A stretch of DNA of 64,000 nucleotides from a virus, in IMG/VR virus record IMGVR_UViG_3300025276_000026, positions 1-64,000 of that record; one strand, 5' to 3'. Each line of letters opens with the position of its first letter. Within the stretch, counting starts at the first letter, position 1. The position numbers and the translations under genes were made by a program. Below are positions 33,701 through 42,281 of the stretch, one piece after another. The notes below the pieces were generated by a model that was given only the letters and a program-made list of their open reading frames with translations, was not told the DNA's origin and did no database searches.

Positions 33701-34703
33701 ACTTAAAATATTCCTGTGCTTTCTCTTCAAGTAACGCCATTACATCGGGTGTAAAGTGTTTCTCGGGATTGTTATTAATTGTCTTTCCGAATTCGGTTTT
33801 ACCTGTAGGTAGTTTAACACGAGTTCCTTCTTTTGTAAAGACGCCAAATGCAAGTGCCATGTCTAAAAGACCATAGTACCTGTCCAATCCTTTCTCATAA
33901 GAAAGTCTTACATCCACCACTCTATTCTCAACTGTCATCCTTGACTTTGCATTCTTGCAATGGATGATGTTTCCGATTACCTCTGTACCCTCTTTCTCTT
34001 TCTTCTTAGAAAGATAGATGATTGATGATGCAGCGTACTTGAGTCCACTACCACCACCCATCTCTTTTTGAGGGAACATTGACCCAATCACATCATATGT
34101 GTGATTAGTGACAATCATGGGGACACCAACTCTACCTAATTTCAATGTCAAGACTCTGAATGCACCTTTGGTGATTTGAGCTCTTGTCATATCTTTGGTT
34201 TCCTTACCTTCTGCAGTGTCTTCGATTTCTTTAGTAGTTGATAACATACCAAGTGAATCTAAACAAAACATCATTTTAGGACGTTTGGTTTTGGGGGTAT
34301 CATTATACTTATCCAGTATACTGATTGCTTGATTTCTGAATTCCTGTACTGTAACAACTGGAACAATAACAACTCTTGACGAGTCTATTCCTCTTGATTC
34401 AATCATATCTCTCGATATTGCAGATTCAGATTCAAAGTAAATCACTGCTGAATCGGGATGGTCTTCGAGGAATTGTTTTACCATGCCGAGGGCAAAGTAA
34501 GTTTTTCCTGTTGCAGATTCTCCAGCGATTGCTGTGATTTTGTTTGCTGGTAGACCACCGTATAGTGACCCACTTAATAGTGCATTAAAAATATGACTTC
34601 CAGTATCAATAAAGGAATCCACATCTCCAGCTGCGACACCGTCGGAAACTATACTTGCGTATTCGTTGCCCGATGCTTTTACTAAATCTTTTAAAAATGA
34701 CAT
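33648..34703 (-). CDS. uvsX: Recombinase UvsX (RecA-like)
   Basis: Walker A GESATGKT, a Walker [21 protein letters not shown] and normal length identify UvsX, which forms filaments on single-stranded DNA and drives strand exchange and recombination-dependent replication. The ATG at 34703 is preceded by TTAGGAGAAG. A sigma70-like promoter lies 25 nt upstream. Confidence 0.94.
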   Translation of the reverse strand: MSFLKDLVKASGNEYASIVSDGVAAGDVDSFIDTGSHIFNALLSGSLYGGLPANKITAIAGESATGKTYFALGMVKQFLEDHPDSAVIYFESESAISRDMIESRGIDSSRVVIVPVVTVQEFRNQAISILDKYNDTPKTKRPKMMFCLDSLGMLSTTKEIEDTAEGKETKDMTRAQITKGAFRVLTLKLGRVGVPMIVTNHTYDVIGSMFPQKEMGGGSGLKYAASSIIYLSKKKEKEGTEVIGNIIHCKNAKSRMTVENRVVDVRLSYEKGLDRYYGLLDMALAFGVFTKEGTRVKLPTGKTEFGKTINNNPEKHFTPDVMALLEEKAQEYFKYGTSEIRTDNTEELSSE

Positions 34704-34728
34704 AACACTTCTCCTAATGTATACATCT

Positions 34729-34757
34729 ATTATACACAAAGGGTGGTGAAATTGTAA
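34729..34757 (-). promoter_or_regulatory. Sigma70-like promoter for uvsX-gp41
   Basis: TTACAA, 17 bp, TATAAT; the leader of about 20 nt includes AGGAG. Confidence 0.75.
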
Positions 34758-34764
34758 GAGGGTT

Positions 34765-34944
34765 TTAGAGTTTTTTTTCTATTTCTTTTAGAGACTTACC
34801 AACTTGAGACATTTTTTGGTCGAACTTGGTATGTTCTTTCATCATTGCTGTAAGCTTAGTCATAGATATTTCTAGATGAAAGATACAACCAAAGATAATC
34901 ATAATCATTCCTATATAGAAACAATCCATGATAGTAATCAACAT
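34765..34944 (-). CDS. Small membrane protein, 59 aa
   Basis: Frame from ATG 34944 to TAA 34765, joined to the nuclease gene by TAATG. It has one N-terminal membrane segment ([17 protein letters not shown]) and a charged helical tail. Function unknown. Confidence 0.6.
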   Translation of the reverse strand: MLITIMDCFYIGMIMIIFGCIFHLEISMTKLTAMMKEHTKFDQKMSQVGKSLKEIEKKL

Positions 34945-35435
34945 TAGGAAACCTCGTCTATTTGCTCTTGTGTAACGGTACCGTTACTGAGTAATAGAGC
35001 TCTATGTTCCATGTGTCTTTCTTGAGTAGTGTCTTTGTTTTCACCAGTGTATAATACTGCGTGATGGTCAAAAATCATTCGTTGATTGACTGAAACTCTT
35101 TCGTCTGTTTGAACGATTGGATTTCCTTCTTCGTCAAGTGGAGTAACAAATAGTTCTCCAAGTATTCTTCCGAACTTTCCTTTGTCATGACTAACGAGTG
35201 TGACATCACCTTGTGCAAGTAATTTTGTAAGATGATACTTAGATGCTTTACCAAAAACCTTCTCCACTAAGTCTCTTGTACGTGACTCGGGGGTATCGAT
35301 TCCCATAAGACGCACTCTTTGTTTTTTTAGTACAGTTGAAAACCCTAAATCTATATCAACGTCAATTGTGTCGCCGTCAACGATTTTGGTTACTGTTACG
35401 TGAAATTCTGCTTGTTTAAATAATTTTTTACCCAT
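34944..35435 (-). CDS. Staphylococcal-nuclease-like endonuclease
   Basis: VDGDTIDVDIDLG, RVRLMGIDTPESR and GKFGRILGELF are the SNase-fold motifs with the catalytic Asp/Arg/Glu set. It degrades nucleic acid and is known from T4-like marine phages, where host DNA recycling is likely. There is no signal peptide, so it acts in the cytoplasm. The ATG is exactly five bases after CTAAATA. Confidence 0.85.
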   Translation of the reverse strand: MGKKLFKQAEFHVTVTKIVDGDTIDVDIDLGFSTVLKKQRVRLMGIDTPESRTRDLVEKVFGKASKYHLTKLLAQGDVTLVSHDKGKFGRILGELFVTPLDEEGNPIVQTDERVSVNQRMIFDHHAVLYTGENKDTTQERHMEHRALLLSNGTVTQEQIDEVS

Positions 35436-35440
35436 GATTC

Positions 35441-35447
35441 TATTTAG
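35441..35447 (-). promoter_or_regulatory. Late box CTAAATA, 5 nt before ATG
   Basis: CTAAATA, GAATC, ATG at 35435. It overlaps the end of the iscU gene. Confidence 0.55.
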
Positions 35448-35914
35448 GAGTTCGCTAACTTAGGGGGGTTATTATGACCAATCATTGAATGGTCTAAGAT
35501 GGGATGTTTGTAGTCTTCTGCTTGTTTGGACTCATAGTCTACCATCGCCTGTTTAATAGCATCTTCTGCTAGTACTGAACAATGTAATTTGATTGGTGGT
35601 AGTTGCAGTGCATCTGCAATGTCTTTGTCTTTGATGAGTTTTGCTTCATCGATAGTCTTACCCATCATCAAGTCCACGAACAACGAAGAAGATGCAATTG
35701 CACTCCCACATCCGTAAGTCTTGAATTTTACGTCGACAATCTTTTCGTTGTCATCGAGTAAGAGTTGAAGTTGCATTACATCACCACACGCAGGAGCTCC
35801 TGCAAGTCCTGTTGCAACCTTGGGATTGTTTCTATCCAGTGAACCAACAGCGTGTTTTTGTGGGTTAGCGAGTACGGCTTCGAACCGTTGTACTACTTCT
35901 TTTGAGTATGCCAT
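35444..35914 (-). CDS. iscU: IscU/NifU-like Fe-S cluster scaffold
   Basis: Three conserved cysteines occur in the expected contexts: GAPACGD, KTYGCGSAIASSS and LPPIKLHCSVLAEDAI, the last including the LPPxK-type chaperone-binding motif. IscU builds [2Fe-2S]/[4Fe-4S] clusters for delivery to apo-enzymes. The 156-aa length is slightly longer than normal because of a C-terminal tail. The ATG lies exactly five bases after a GATAAATA box. Confidence 0.9.
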   Translation of the reverse strand: MAYSKEVVQRFEAVLANPQKHAVGSLDRNNPKVATGLAGAPACGDVMQLQLLLDDNEKIVDVKFKTYGCGSAIASSSLFVDLMMGKTIDEAKLIKDKDIADALQLPPIKLHCSVLAEDAIKQAMVDYESKQAEDYKHPILDHSMIGHNNPPKLANS

Positions 35915-35919
35915 ATAGT

Positions 35920-35927
35920 TATTTATC
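35920..35927 (-). promoter_or_regulatory. Late box GATAAATA, 5 nt before ATG
   Basis: GATAAATA, ACTAT, ATG at 35914. The TAA is the stop codon of gene 43. Confidence 0.6.
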
Positions 35928-38415
35928 CAAAAAACGCATCAAGCGACGCAACTGGTTCAACATTCCAGCCAATCTTCTCAATAACCACCTTCAATGGTTC
36001 TATGAATGACTTGTCAAATTGCATGTCGTAGTTGATATATTTGTGTAATTCCAACTCTCTCGGAAGTACATTCAAGAACGATATGACGTTCTCGTTAATT
36101 GGGTTAGGTGTTGTGAGGTATGTGAAGTGTAACTTCTCTCCACTCTTAATCAACTCGTAACGTTTGTGTATGTTCTTCTTCTTGAGATGATGGTTGTAAA
36201 GTAAAGCACCGCGTACGTGTATGGGTGTACCCTTTCCGTAAATCATCGATGGGTCTGCATACTGTTGTAGATTGTTGCAACCTCTTGGTGATGACATGTC
36301 TTCGGGTGGTAACCTTCTGAAGTCCATACGAGCATTCTCTACGAAATCCCATAGTTCTTGTTCGTCACCTTGCATCACAATCTTGAATGCATCCGTAAGT
36401 CTACCTCTAACCCATTGTGGTGTACTAGACTTTGCAGTCTCAATACCCATCATCTTGAGTTTAGGTACGGCTAGTCGGACTCCTTCGTTGTCGATGACGT
36501 TGAGGATATATCTTTTCTTTGCTGTCCATATTCCTCTGTCGGCGATGACCTCTCGTCCCATCTCCATTTTTTGTTCGTATGCGTTGGTGTATTCTGCAAG
36601 GTCTTCGAAACCTTTTTCAAGAACGCTCTCCATGTGTGACTTGGCGATGGAGTCGATGAAGTTAGTGATTTTGGTTTTATCTGTTTCATTGGGCATGACC
36701 TGTTGTATCAATTTGTCTAGTGTAATATAAACAGAATCAGTATCCATTGCAACAACATAATCTTCGTCTGTCTTTAGAGTTGTGTTTAACCAATCATTGA
36801 TTGTCTTCTCTGCATGTTTGATAATCAACTGACCCGACAATGTGATTGCCTCGGCAAGTTGTGGGTCAAAGAATGCAAAGTATTGATTGGCCAATGCACC
36901 ATAAGCTGAGTTAAGTGCAATCTTTCTAACCTGTTGGTTATTGTAAGAACGTTTGATTAATGTATTGAGTTCGTTCTTACGTGTCTTGTCTTTACAAGTT
37001 TGCAGTTCCTTCTGATACTCAATCATCTTACCCTTCCACATCTTACGTTCGTCATAGAACTTCTGCATAAGTTCGGGAAGGAAACCTTGTTTGTCGTTAG
37101 AGAACCTAGCACCGTTTGGTGTGATACCGAATGCACCGTCAACTACTGTTTCTTTGTTGAATAGTTTCTCTACGGATGTATCTGTTAGTCCTCTCTGCAT
37201 CTTCTCGGGTGAGATGTTGTACTGCATAATGATGTGAGGATACAGTGAGTTTAAATCGAATGAGACAACCCATTCATGTTTACCCACGATAGGTTCTTTA
37301 ACATATGCACCTTGAATCCTGTCACCTTTTATCTGACCAAGTCTCTGAGGTGGTGTAGCAATGTTCTGTTCTTTAAGGAAGTTGTAGATGATTGTTTCCC
37401 AATACTTAACCATACCAAATGTATCATTGTAGTTACATTTTGCATTGTAAGACATTGCAAGAATCAATTCCATCAATCCTAGTTTGTCTTCTAAGTCTTC
37501 TACCAAGGTAACATCCTTTACATTATATGCAAGGAACTTAGAATAGTTGTTTCTGTATAGATGGTGAAGAGAACCTTCCTCTTCATAGCTTATCTTGGTC
37601 TTACCTAACTCTACCTTTGCAATATGGTCTAGTCTGTAAGACTCTTGGTTTACGAATGTATGTTTTTTGTATAGTTCTAGGTAATCAATTACATTGATTC
37701 CGTACAGATTAAAAACCTGTTGCTGAGAACCCCAATTGGTTTTGAATTCTCTGACATCGCACATGTTCCATGGTGAGAACTTTTTGTGTGATTCTGTACC
37801 AAAGACTCTGTCCACACGATTACACAAATAAGTAATGTCAAAAGTATTAACATTCCAACCTGTGATGATATCGAACTTCTCTTTTCTCCAGTACTTGATA
37901 AACTGTTCAAGTAAGTCTTTTTCATCCTGTGCTTCATGATAAGTCACATTCGCTGGTTTTTCATCCCATGGGCCGATACCAAAAGTATGTGCCATGAATC
38001 TGAAGGGTTTGATTGTTATTGCATTGACCTTTTCCAAAGCTTGCATAGGTTCGGGGAACCCATCTTCACATTCACACTCAATGTCGAGTGTTGCAATCTT
38101 GATTACTTTGGGGTCGTATTTGATGTCACCTTGAAACTTGTCGGCAATGTAGGTGTAGATATATCTATCATAACCATGAATGTCCATTCCAGCAGTTCCT
38201 GCGAACTTCTCTCGGAACTTCCTTGCACCACCCATTGAATTTAGGTTCACTGGTTCTAGGTTTCTACCATCCAATGACTTGAATGCAGAGTCCTTTTTAG
38301 TCGGGACGTAATGAGTTGGACGGTAATCCACAGACATTTGCACCTGTTTCTTACCTTGGTAACCCTTTACGAGTATCTTGTCGCGTGTACGACATACGTT
38401 TGTATAAAAATCCAT
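35923..38415 (-). CDS. 43: DNA polymerase, family B, T4 gp43-like
   Basis: An 830-aa polymerase with the exonuclease Exo I motif DIE (D111, E113), palm motif A SFDLNSLYPHI (about 386-396) and motif C MDTDSVYI (D558, D560). Both proofreading and polymerase sites look intact. It copies phage DNA with the gp45 clamp. The ATG is six bases after TATAAT, with a 15-bp palindrome over the start. Confidence 0.96.
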   Translation of the reverse strand: MDFYTNVCRTRDKILVKGYQGKKQVQMSVDYRPTHYVPTKKDSAFKSLDGRNLEPVNLNSMGGARKFREKFAGTAGMDIHGYDRYIYTYIADKFQGDIKYDPKVIKIATLDIECECEDGFPEPMQALEKVNAITIKPFRFMAHTFGIGPWDEKPANVTYHEAQDEKDLLEQFIKYWRKEKFDIITGWNVNTFDITYLCNRVDRVFGTESHKKFSPWNMCDVREFKTNWGSQQQVFNLYGINVIDYLELYKKHTFVNQESYRLDHIAKVELGKTKISYEEEGSLHHLYRNNYSKFLAYNVKDVTLVEDLEDKLGLMELILAMSYNAKCNYNDTFGMVKYWETIIYNFLKEQNIATPPQRLGQIKGDRIQGAYVKEPIVGKHEWVVSFDLNSLYPHIIMQYNISPEKMQRGLTDTSVEKLFNKETVVDGAFGITPNGARFSNDKQGFLPELMQKFYDERKMWKGKMIEYQKELQTCKDKTRKNELNTLIKRSYNNQQVRKIALNSAYGALANQYFAFFDPQLAEAITLSGQLIIKHAEKTINDWLNTTLKTDEDYVVAMDTDSVYITLDKLIQQVMPNETDKTKITNFIDSIAKSHMESVLEKGFEDLAEYTNAYEQKMEMGREVIADRGIWTAKKRYILNVIDNEGVRLAVPKLKMMGIETAKSSTPQWVRGRLTDAFKIVMQGDEQELWDFVENARMDFRRLPPEDMSSPRGCNNLQQYADPSMIYGKGTPIHVRGALLYNHHLKKKNIHKRYELIKSGEKLHFTYLTTPNPINENVISFLNVLPRELELHKYINYDMQFDKSFIEPLKVVIEKIGWNVEPVASLDAFFG

Positions 38416-38416
38416 A

Positions 38417-38431
38417 CTGTTATTATAACAG
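38417..38431 (-). promoter_or_regulatory. Palindrome over the gene 43 -10 and start
   Basis: CTGTTAT / ATAACAG with a 1-nt centre, just before the ATG and covering the -10. T4 gp43 binds a hairpin at its own start to repress translation; a similar role here is possible. Confidence 0.45.
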
Positions 38432-38450
38432 AAAAAGGATTATTCTACAA
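38422..38450 (-). promoter_or_regulatory. Sigma70-like promoter for gene 43, leaderless geometry
   Basis: TTGTAG, 17 bp, TATAAT, six bases to the ATG at 38415. Confidence 0.7.
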
Positions 38451-38661
38451 GTGTATTTCTAGAGGGATTCAGTAATTCTTTTACTGCTTTGAGTTTGTCC
38501 TGTGCATCGGCTAAGTTAGCGACCAATTCATCAACAGCACCAACGACATCGGGATGTTCTCCGATACCGACTGGGTTTTGCTGATAGACTGAGATGTTTG
38601 CAGTATGAACTGCAATATCACCTTGGTACTTCTTTTCTAATGCTCTTAATATATCTGCCAT
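38440..38661 (-). CDS. Small helical protein, 73 aa
   Basis: A short two-helix protein (DELVANLADAQDKLKAVKELL). Its tail lies across the gene 43 promoter -35. Unknown function; adjacent to the Sm-like gene with 1 nt spacing. Confidence 0.6.
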   Translation of the reverse strand: MADILRALEKKYQGDIAVHTANISVYQQNPVGIGEHPDVVGAVDELVANLADAQDKLKAVKELLNPSRNTLVE

Positions 38662-38662
38662 T

Positions 38663-38929
38663 CTACTTATTGCCTGTTAGAACCTTGAAATTTTGTGCAA
38701 GATTTGGTCTTGGTTCAAATGCAGCTACTACTCTGACTTTTTTAATGTTAAAGGTATAATCCTTTGCATAAGGTATCCATGGTGCAAGACCTACTTCCAT
38801 ATTGGTTCCCTTTAATTCTACGATACATGCGTGTGCTTCTTTTACTGTATAACTAGTTACGTTTTCGGAAACTAAACCTATTACAACATCGCCATTTTCT
38901 AGACGTAAACACTTTATAATTTCAGACAC
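38663..38929 (-). CDS. Small Sm-like (LSm/Hfq-type) protein, 88 aa
   Basis: The pattern KCLRLENGDVVIGLVSENVT then KDYTFNIKKVRVVAAFEP resembles small beta-barrel Sm-like proteins of marine T4-like phages. RNA binding is inferred only. It overlaps the lysozyme gene by 8 nt. Confidence 0.5.
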   Translation of the reverse strand: MSEIIKCLRLENGDVVIGLVSENVTSYTVKEAHACIVELKGTNMEVGLAPWIPYAKDYTFNIKKVRVVAAFEPRPNLAQNFKVLTGNK

Positions 38930-39377
38930 TTCTTACTTGCTCCTGTAATTCGAGAGAACGTCTCCCAACTTGTTTAAACCATCGAGAGTCTTCCATCTCA
39001 ACAGCCATTCCTTCCCAATTCTCCGATACAACTGCTTTCCACATGTTGTTAAATTTACCAAAACGACTTCCACCTAAGTTGAATGTCATGTTAACCAATA
39101 CGTGTTGTATTGCTTCGGGTAGACTATAGAAGTCCTTCCCACCTTTTGATTCAAATACATGGATAGTTTCATCTACATGCTTGTCAAAATCAGATTCGTA
39201 ATACGCATCTACTGTTGATTGACTAACTGGAGTTCCAGCTGGTTTACCTTGTTCTGCATCACCATCTTTAATAAGATGACCAACACCTAGTGTTAGATAA
39301 CCTAATGAGTCTGCATAGACTTCAAGGACTTCACCTTCATGTCTTTTAATTTGTTCTTTTAATATTTCTTTATTCAT
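38922..39377 (-). CDS. T4-type lysozyme / endolysin (GH24)
   Basis: The catalytic set is in place: RHEGE (E14), YADS (D23) and TLGVGH (T29), spaced as in T4 lysozyme. It cuts the glycan strands of the cell wall to release progeny. No signal peptide, so a holin is needed; small membrane proteins elsewhere in the window are candidates. It overlaps both neighbours. Confidence 0.9.
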   Translation of the reverse strand: MNKEILKEQIKRHEGEVLEVYADSLGYLTLGVGHLIKDGDAEQGKPAGTPVSQSTVDAYYESDFDKHVDETIHVFESKGGKDFYSLPEAIQHVLVNMTFNLGGSRFGKFNNMWKAVVSENWEGMAVEMEDSRWFKQVGRRSLELQEQVRSV

Positions 39378-39678
39378 CCTGTTCCTGTTCCCTTTTCAAT
39401 TGTTCATCCACGAGTTCCATCAAAATGTCACCCATGAGGTCGTTTAATTCACTATTATTTAGGAGTTCCTCAAGTCCAATATCTGTCTTTTGTTGACCGT
39501 GAGGGAACCTTCTTATAGTTCTTTGGAAATTAATGTTGGGTTTTCCATCTTCGAATTGTAACTTACCATATTGGTATACAAGTCCGTCCCATTCTCCACC
39601 TGTCATCTCGATAGCAGCGTCGTTTTCACTTGGATTCTCGACTACCATGTAGACTTTGTTATCGAATAATTTTGGCAT
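39370..39678 (-). CDS. Conserved hypothetical protein, 102 aa
   Basis: A beta-rich N-terminus (MPKLFDNKVYMVVENPSEND) and an acidic helical tail ending in EQEQDE. A related protein is common in marine T4-like phages. Unknown function. It overlaps the kinase gene by 20 nt. Confidence 0.6.
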   Translation of the reverse strand: MPKLFDNKVYMVVENPSENDAAIEMTGGEWDGLVYQYGKLQFEDGKPNINFQRTIRRFPHGQQKTDIGLEELLNNSELNDLMGDILMELVDEQLKREQEQDE

Positions 39679-40195
39679 GTATTTCCTCTTCGATTCTCAT
39701 AGAATCATGTATAGAATTGTTATCATGTATATTTAGTTGTCCTAAAAGATTCATGTTTGTTAGTATGTTATTTATCTGTGTTCGTCTTCCCTTCAGCCAT
39801 ACTTCTGATTGTGTGTCTCCACGTTCTGCGTGACGATTGTGTTCTTCGGTTATGTCTACTGTTAGAACGTAAACTAATGCTTCGTGATTTTGCATTAACC
39901 ATTCTATGTCTACTCCTCTAAAGTATCTATCACCTTCTATTAGAACATGTTTGTAGGCAATGTTTGCCCACTCAATGAATTCTCTAAATTGTGGTATAGA
40001 ACCGTGAGAGAGCTTATCAGTTCCACCGAATGTCTCTCCCTCGGGATATTGACCGACTACTAATATGTCACCATGTTCTTGGCACTTAAATAGTTTCATC
40101 GGTTCAATTAGGTTGGGTTCATCTAACCTAGAGATAAGTCTTCTCATGAGAGTTGACTTTCCCGAACATGGAACTCCACCAACCATGATAATCAT
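39659..40195 (-). CDS. P-loop kinase, candidate nucleotide/base kinase
   Basis: Walker A GGVPCSGKST (about residues 6-15), an IEGDRYFRG acidic loop and a HNRHAERGD lid-like region. The fold matches small P-loop kinases. Phage kinases of this type phosphorylate 5-hydroxymethylpyrimidines in DNA in hypermodification pathways. Here it is the last gene of a run with a ParB-like protein, a TET/JBP-like dioxygenase and a C5-methyltransferase, which supports that role by context. Confidence 0.65.
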   Translation of the reverse strand: MIIMVGGVPCSGKSTLMRRLISRLDEPNLIEPMKLFKCQEHGDILVVGQYPEGETFGGTDKLSHGSIPQFREFIEWANIAYKHVLIEGDRYFRGVDIEWLMQNHEALVYVLTVDITEEHNRHAERGDTQSEVWLKGRRTQINNILTNMNLLGQLNIHDNNSIHDSMRIEEEIHAKIIR

Positions 40196-41190
40196 ACTGA
40201 ACTACCGTCCAAGTTGACTACCACATCTTCCAGTGGAAGACCATCATTAAGAGGGTCTGCTGTAGTAATCTGACCTATGAATCCTCTGAATTCAAAGATG
40301 TGATGATACTTTCTATTAAGATGCTGGGTTACCCACAACATAGTTCTGTCAAAAGAATCCATCCAGTTACTTCTTTGGTCTGCAATTTTTGAAGGGTCTA
40401 CATTTAAAATGTAACCATAGATTTGAACTGGTACTAAGTACGTATCATACAAATCTATCATCTGTTTTATTTTAGTTCCAAAGTCCCCATTTGGTCTTGC
40501 AAAACCTATCTGCTGTAAGTCAAGAACATACCCTTTCGATGGGAATTGATTCTCAGCAAGAATCCTGTTTGCAACTCCAGCGTCTACATCTATCACATTT
40601 TCAAATACAGAAAGACTTGACCTAAATCTATTAAAGATTGCAGTCCTTTGTGCTGGTGACTTTGTTGGGGTCATATCTTTTAATCTATCCTTCAAATAAG
40701 AAGTGTTATCTCTTGTACAAGAACCTTGGGCTACAAGTATCTTTAAAGCTTTAACATAGTCTTTGTCATCATTATCCTGTGCTGGTAAATGACATTCATT
40801 GGATTGAATCATAAACATGATTTCATTAGCTGGTGTATCAAAAGTTACAACATCTACTATGACCATAGTTTGCTCAAGTTCTGTAAATGCTTCTAGTCTA
40901 TTGAAACCTGCTTTCAGATAGTACTTTTCATCTGCACCAAGTTCGACTACCAATGGTGGTTCTGAATAGACCCAACCTAGGTTTTGAAATGAATCTACTA
41001 ACTTAAGAACGTTTGCTCTTAAATGGTTGTAGACTCTAATGTTTAAAGATGGGCCTTTCTTTACAGAATGTATGATATCTTCAAGTGGGATTAGTTTCCT
41101 AGTGGTGAAGTTTACACCTTTAGGATACTTTGGTTTACACTCTTTGAGTGACCTATTCACGTCGAATAGGATTTGATTATTGTTTGACAT
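40192..41190 (-). CDS. ParB-like-domain protein, 332 aa
   Basis: The N-terminal part has YYLKAGFNRLEAFTELEQTMV then VDVVTFDTPANEIMFM, like the ParB/Srx nuclease domain (GxxRxxA). The C-terminal half is alpha/beta and not recognised. ParB-like domains are linked to base hypermodification cassettes in phages. Its start overlaps nothing but its stop overlaps the kinase by 4 nt. Activity uncertain. Confidence 0.5.
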   Translation of the reverse strand: MSNNNQILFDVNRSLKECKPKYPKGVNFTTRKLIPLEDIIHSVKKGPSLNIRVYNHLRANVLKLVDSFQNLGWVYSEPPLVVELGADEKYYLKAGFNRLEAFTELEQTMVIVDVVTFDTPANEIMFMIQSNECHLPAQDNDDKDYVKALKILVAQGSCTRDNTSYLKDRLKDMTPTKSPAQRTAIFNRFRSSLSVFENVIDVDAGVANRILAENQFPSKGYVLDLQQIGFARPNGDFGTKIKQMIDLYDTYLVPVQIYGYILNVDPSKIADQRSNWMDSFDRTMLWVTQHLNRKYHHIFEFRGFIGQITTADPLNDGLPLEDVVVNLDGSSV

Positions 41191-41227
41191 AGTTGTTCTC
41201 CATAGTCGTTAGTTTGGAACGACACCC

Positions 41228-41250
41228 ATAAAAAAGGGTCTCTTTTTTAT
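41228..41250. terminator. Hairpin with T-run
   Basis: Perfect 9-bp inverted repeat ATAAAAAAG / CTTTTTTAT with a 5-nt loop, so it could end transcription on either strand. It lies between the TET-like and ParB-like genes and may also act as an attenuator. Confidence 0.55.
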
Positions 41251-41279
41251 TTCAAGTGTAACTCCACTATTATTTAGGT

Positions 41280-42281
41280 CTAAAAGAAACTGTCCAGTGA
41301 ACCTTTGTCTTCATACTTTCCAGCATGAGGGCCGATAGGGTTCTCTGTCTTTCCAGCTCTTCCTTTAGTTGCAACATGTTCATCACAATATGCAACACAT
41401 GATAACCTTACTCCTTCACCAGTGATAGGGGTAACACCGTGCAATTCATTTGAATCTGCAATCAGTACGTCTCCATCATCTGCTTCAATAGCAATACCAT
41501 ATCTAGGGAAACATAAGTATGCACCCCCAAATTCTCCAATACGGAAGACACACATAGTTGTCATTCCGAACTCTAAATCTTTACCATCCAAATGTGCAGA
41601 CATCTTTACAGTGCCACCAGTTGAATACTTGTTTGCAGATAACGCTGTCATCGGTGAACCACCAATGTGATACTTCTCATCTATACACTCATCTGCAAAA
41701 GTTTTTTGTAAGTTGTATACTTCGGGAACTGCACTCTTCAATGCTTCTTCATTGACGTTTGCAATCTGTGATAAGGTTTCAAACTTTTCTGCGTTAGATT
41801 TCTTTTGCATCCAACCACTTGCCTTAATCATTCCTGTGAATCTGCCACGTTTATACCCGATTAGAACTGAATGAATCTCGTTTGCTTCTGCAATACGATT
41901 GAACTCACCATTCTTCTTTAGTGGGTAATAACTGTTAGGTGTTCTTAGGACATAGTCCTTACCTTCGATTAATCCTTTTGCCTTCATATCTTCGTGGTCG
42001 ATAGGCCCGGCTGCATTTGCTCTCATTGTAGATGTATCATCGATAGAGAACAAAGTATCTTTAACTGTTTGGTAAGTCTTACCTTTGTATGCATTCTTTA
42101 CAATACATGCAAGTAAGGTTTCACCCATAAGAGTACCATGTGGTTTATAGATTTTGATAACATCACCATCATATTCGATAGATGATATAACAGTATCATA
42201 GGAATCTTCGGTAAGATATTTACCGTTCCACTCTTTGAAGGTTTCTTTAAACCCTAAGTCTTTTGTTGCAGTGAATTCCAT
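41280..42281 (-). CDS. TET/JBP-like 2OG dioxygenase
   Basis: A 333-aa protein (start at MEFTATKDLG). The C-terminal core is SAHLDG (H230, D232), a GGAYLCFPRYGIAIEAD segment, ADSNELHGVTP (H281) and arginine in GVRLSCV (R292). This order, with the GGxL-type turn before the LHG histidine, fits the TET/JBP family, which oxidises 5-methylpyrimidines in DNA. It follows the cytosine-C5 methyltransferase, overlapping it by 28 nt, as expected for methylation then oxidation of 5mC. Confidence 0.7.
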   Translation of the reverse strand: MEFTATKDLGFKETFKEWNGKYLTEDSYDTVISSIEYDGDVIKIYKPHGTLMGETLLACIVKNAYKGKTYQTVKDTLFSIDDTSTMRANAAGPIDHEDMKAKGLIEGKDYVLRTPNSYYPLKKNGEFNRIAEANEIHSVLIGYKRGRFTGMIKASGWMQKKSNAEKFETLSQIANVNEEALKSAVPEVYNLQKTFADECIDEKYHIGGSPMTALSANKYSTGGTVKMSAHLDGKDLEFGMTTMCVFRIGEFGGAYLCFPRYGIAIEADDGDVLIADSNELHGVTPITGEGVRLSCVAYCDEHVATKGRAGKTENPIGPHAGKYEDKGSLDSFF

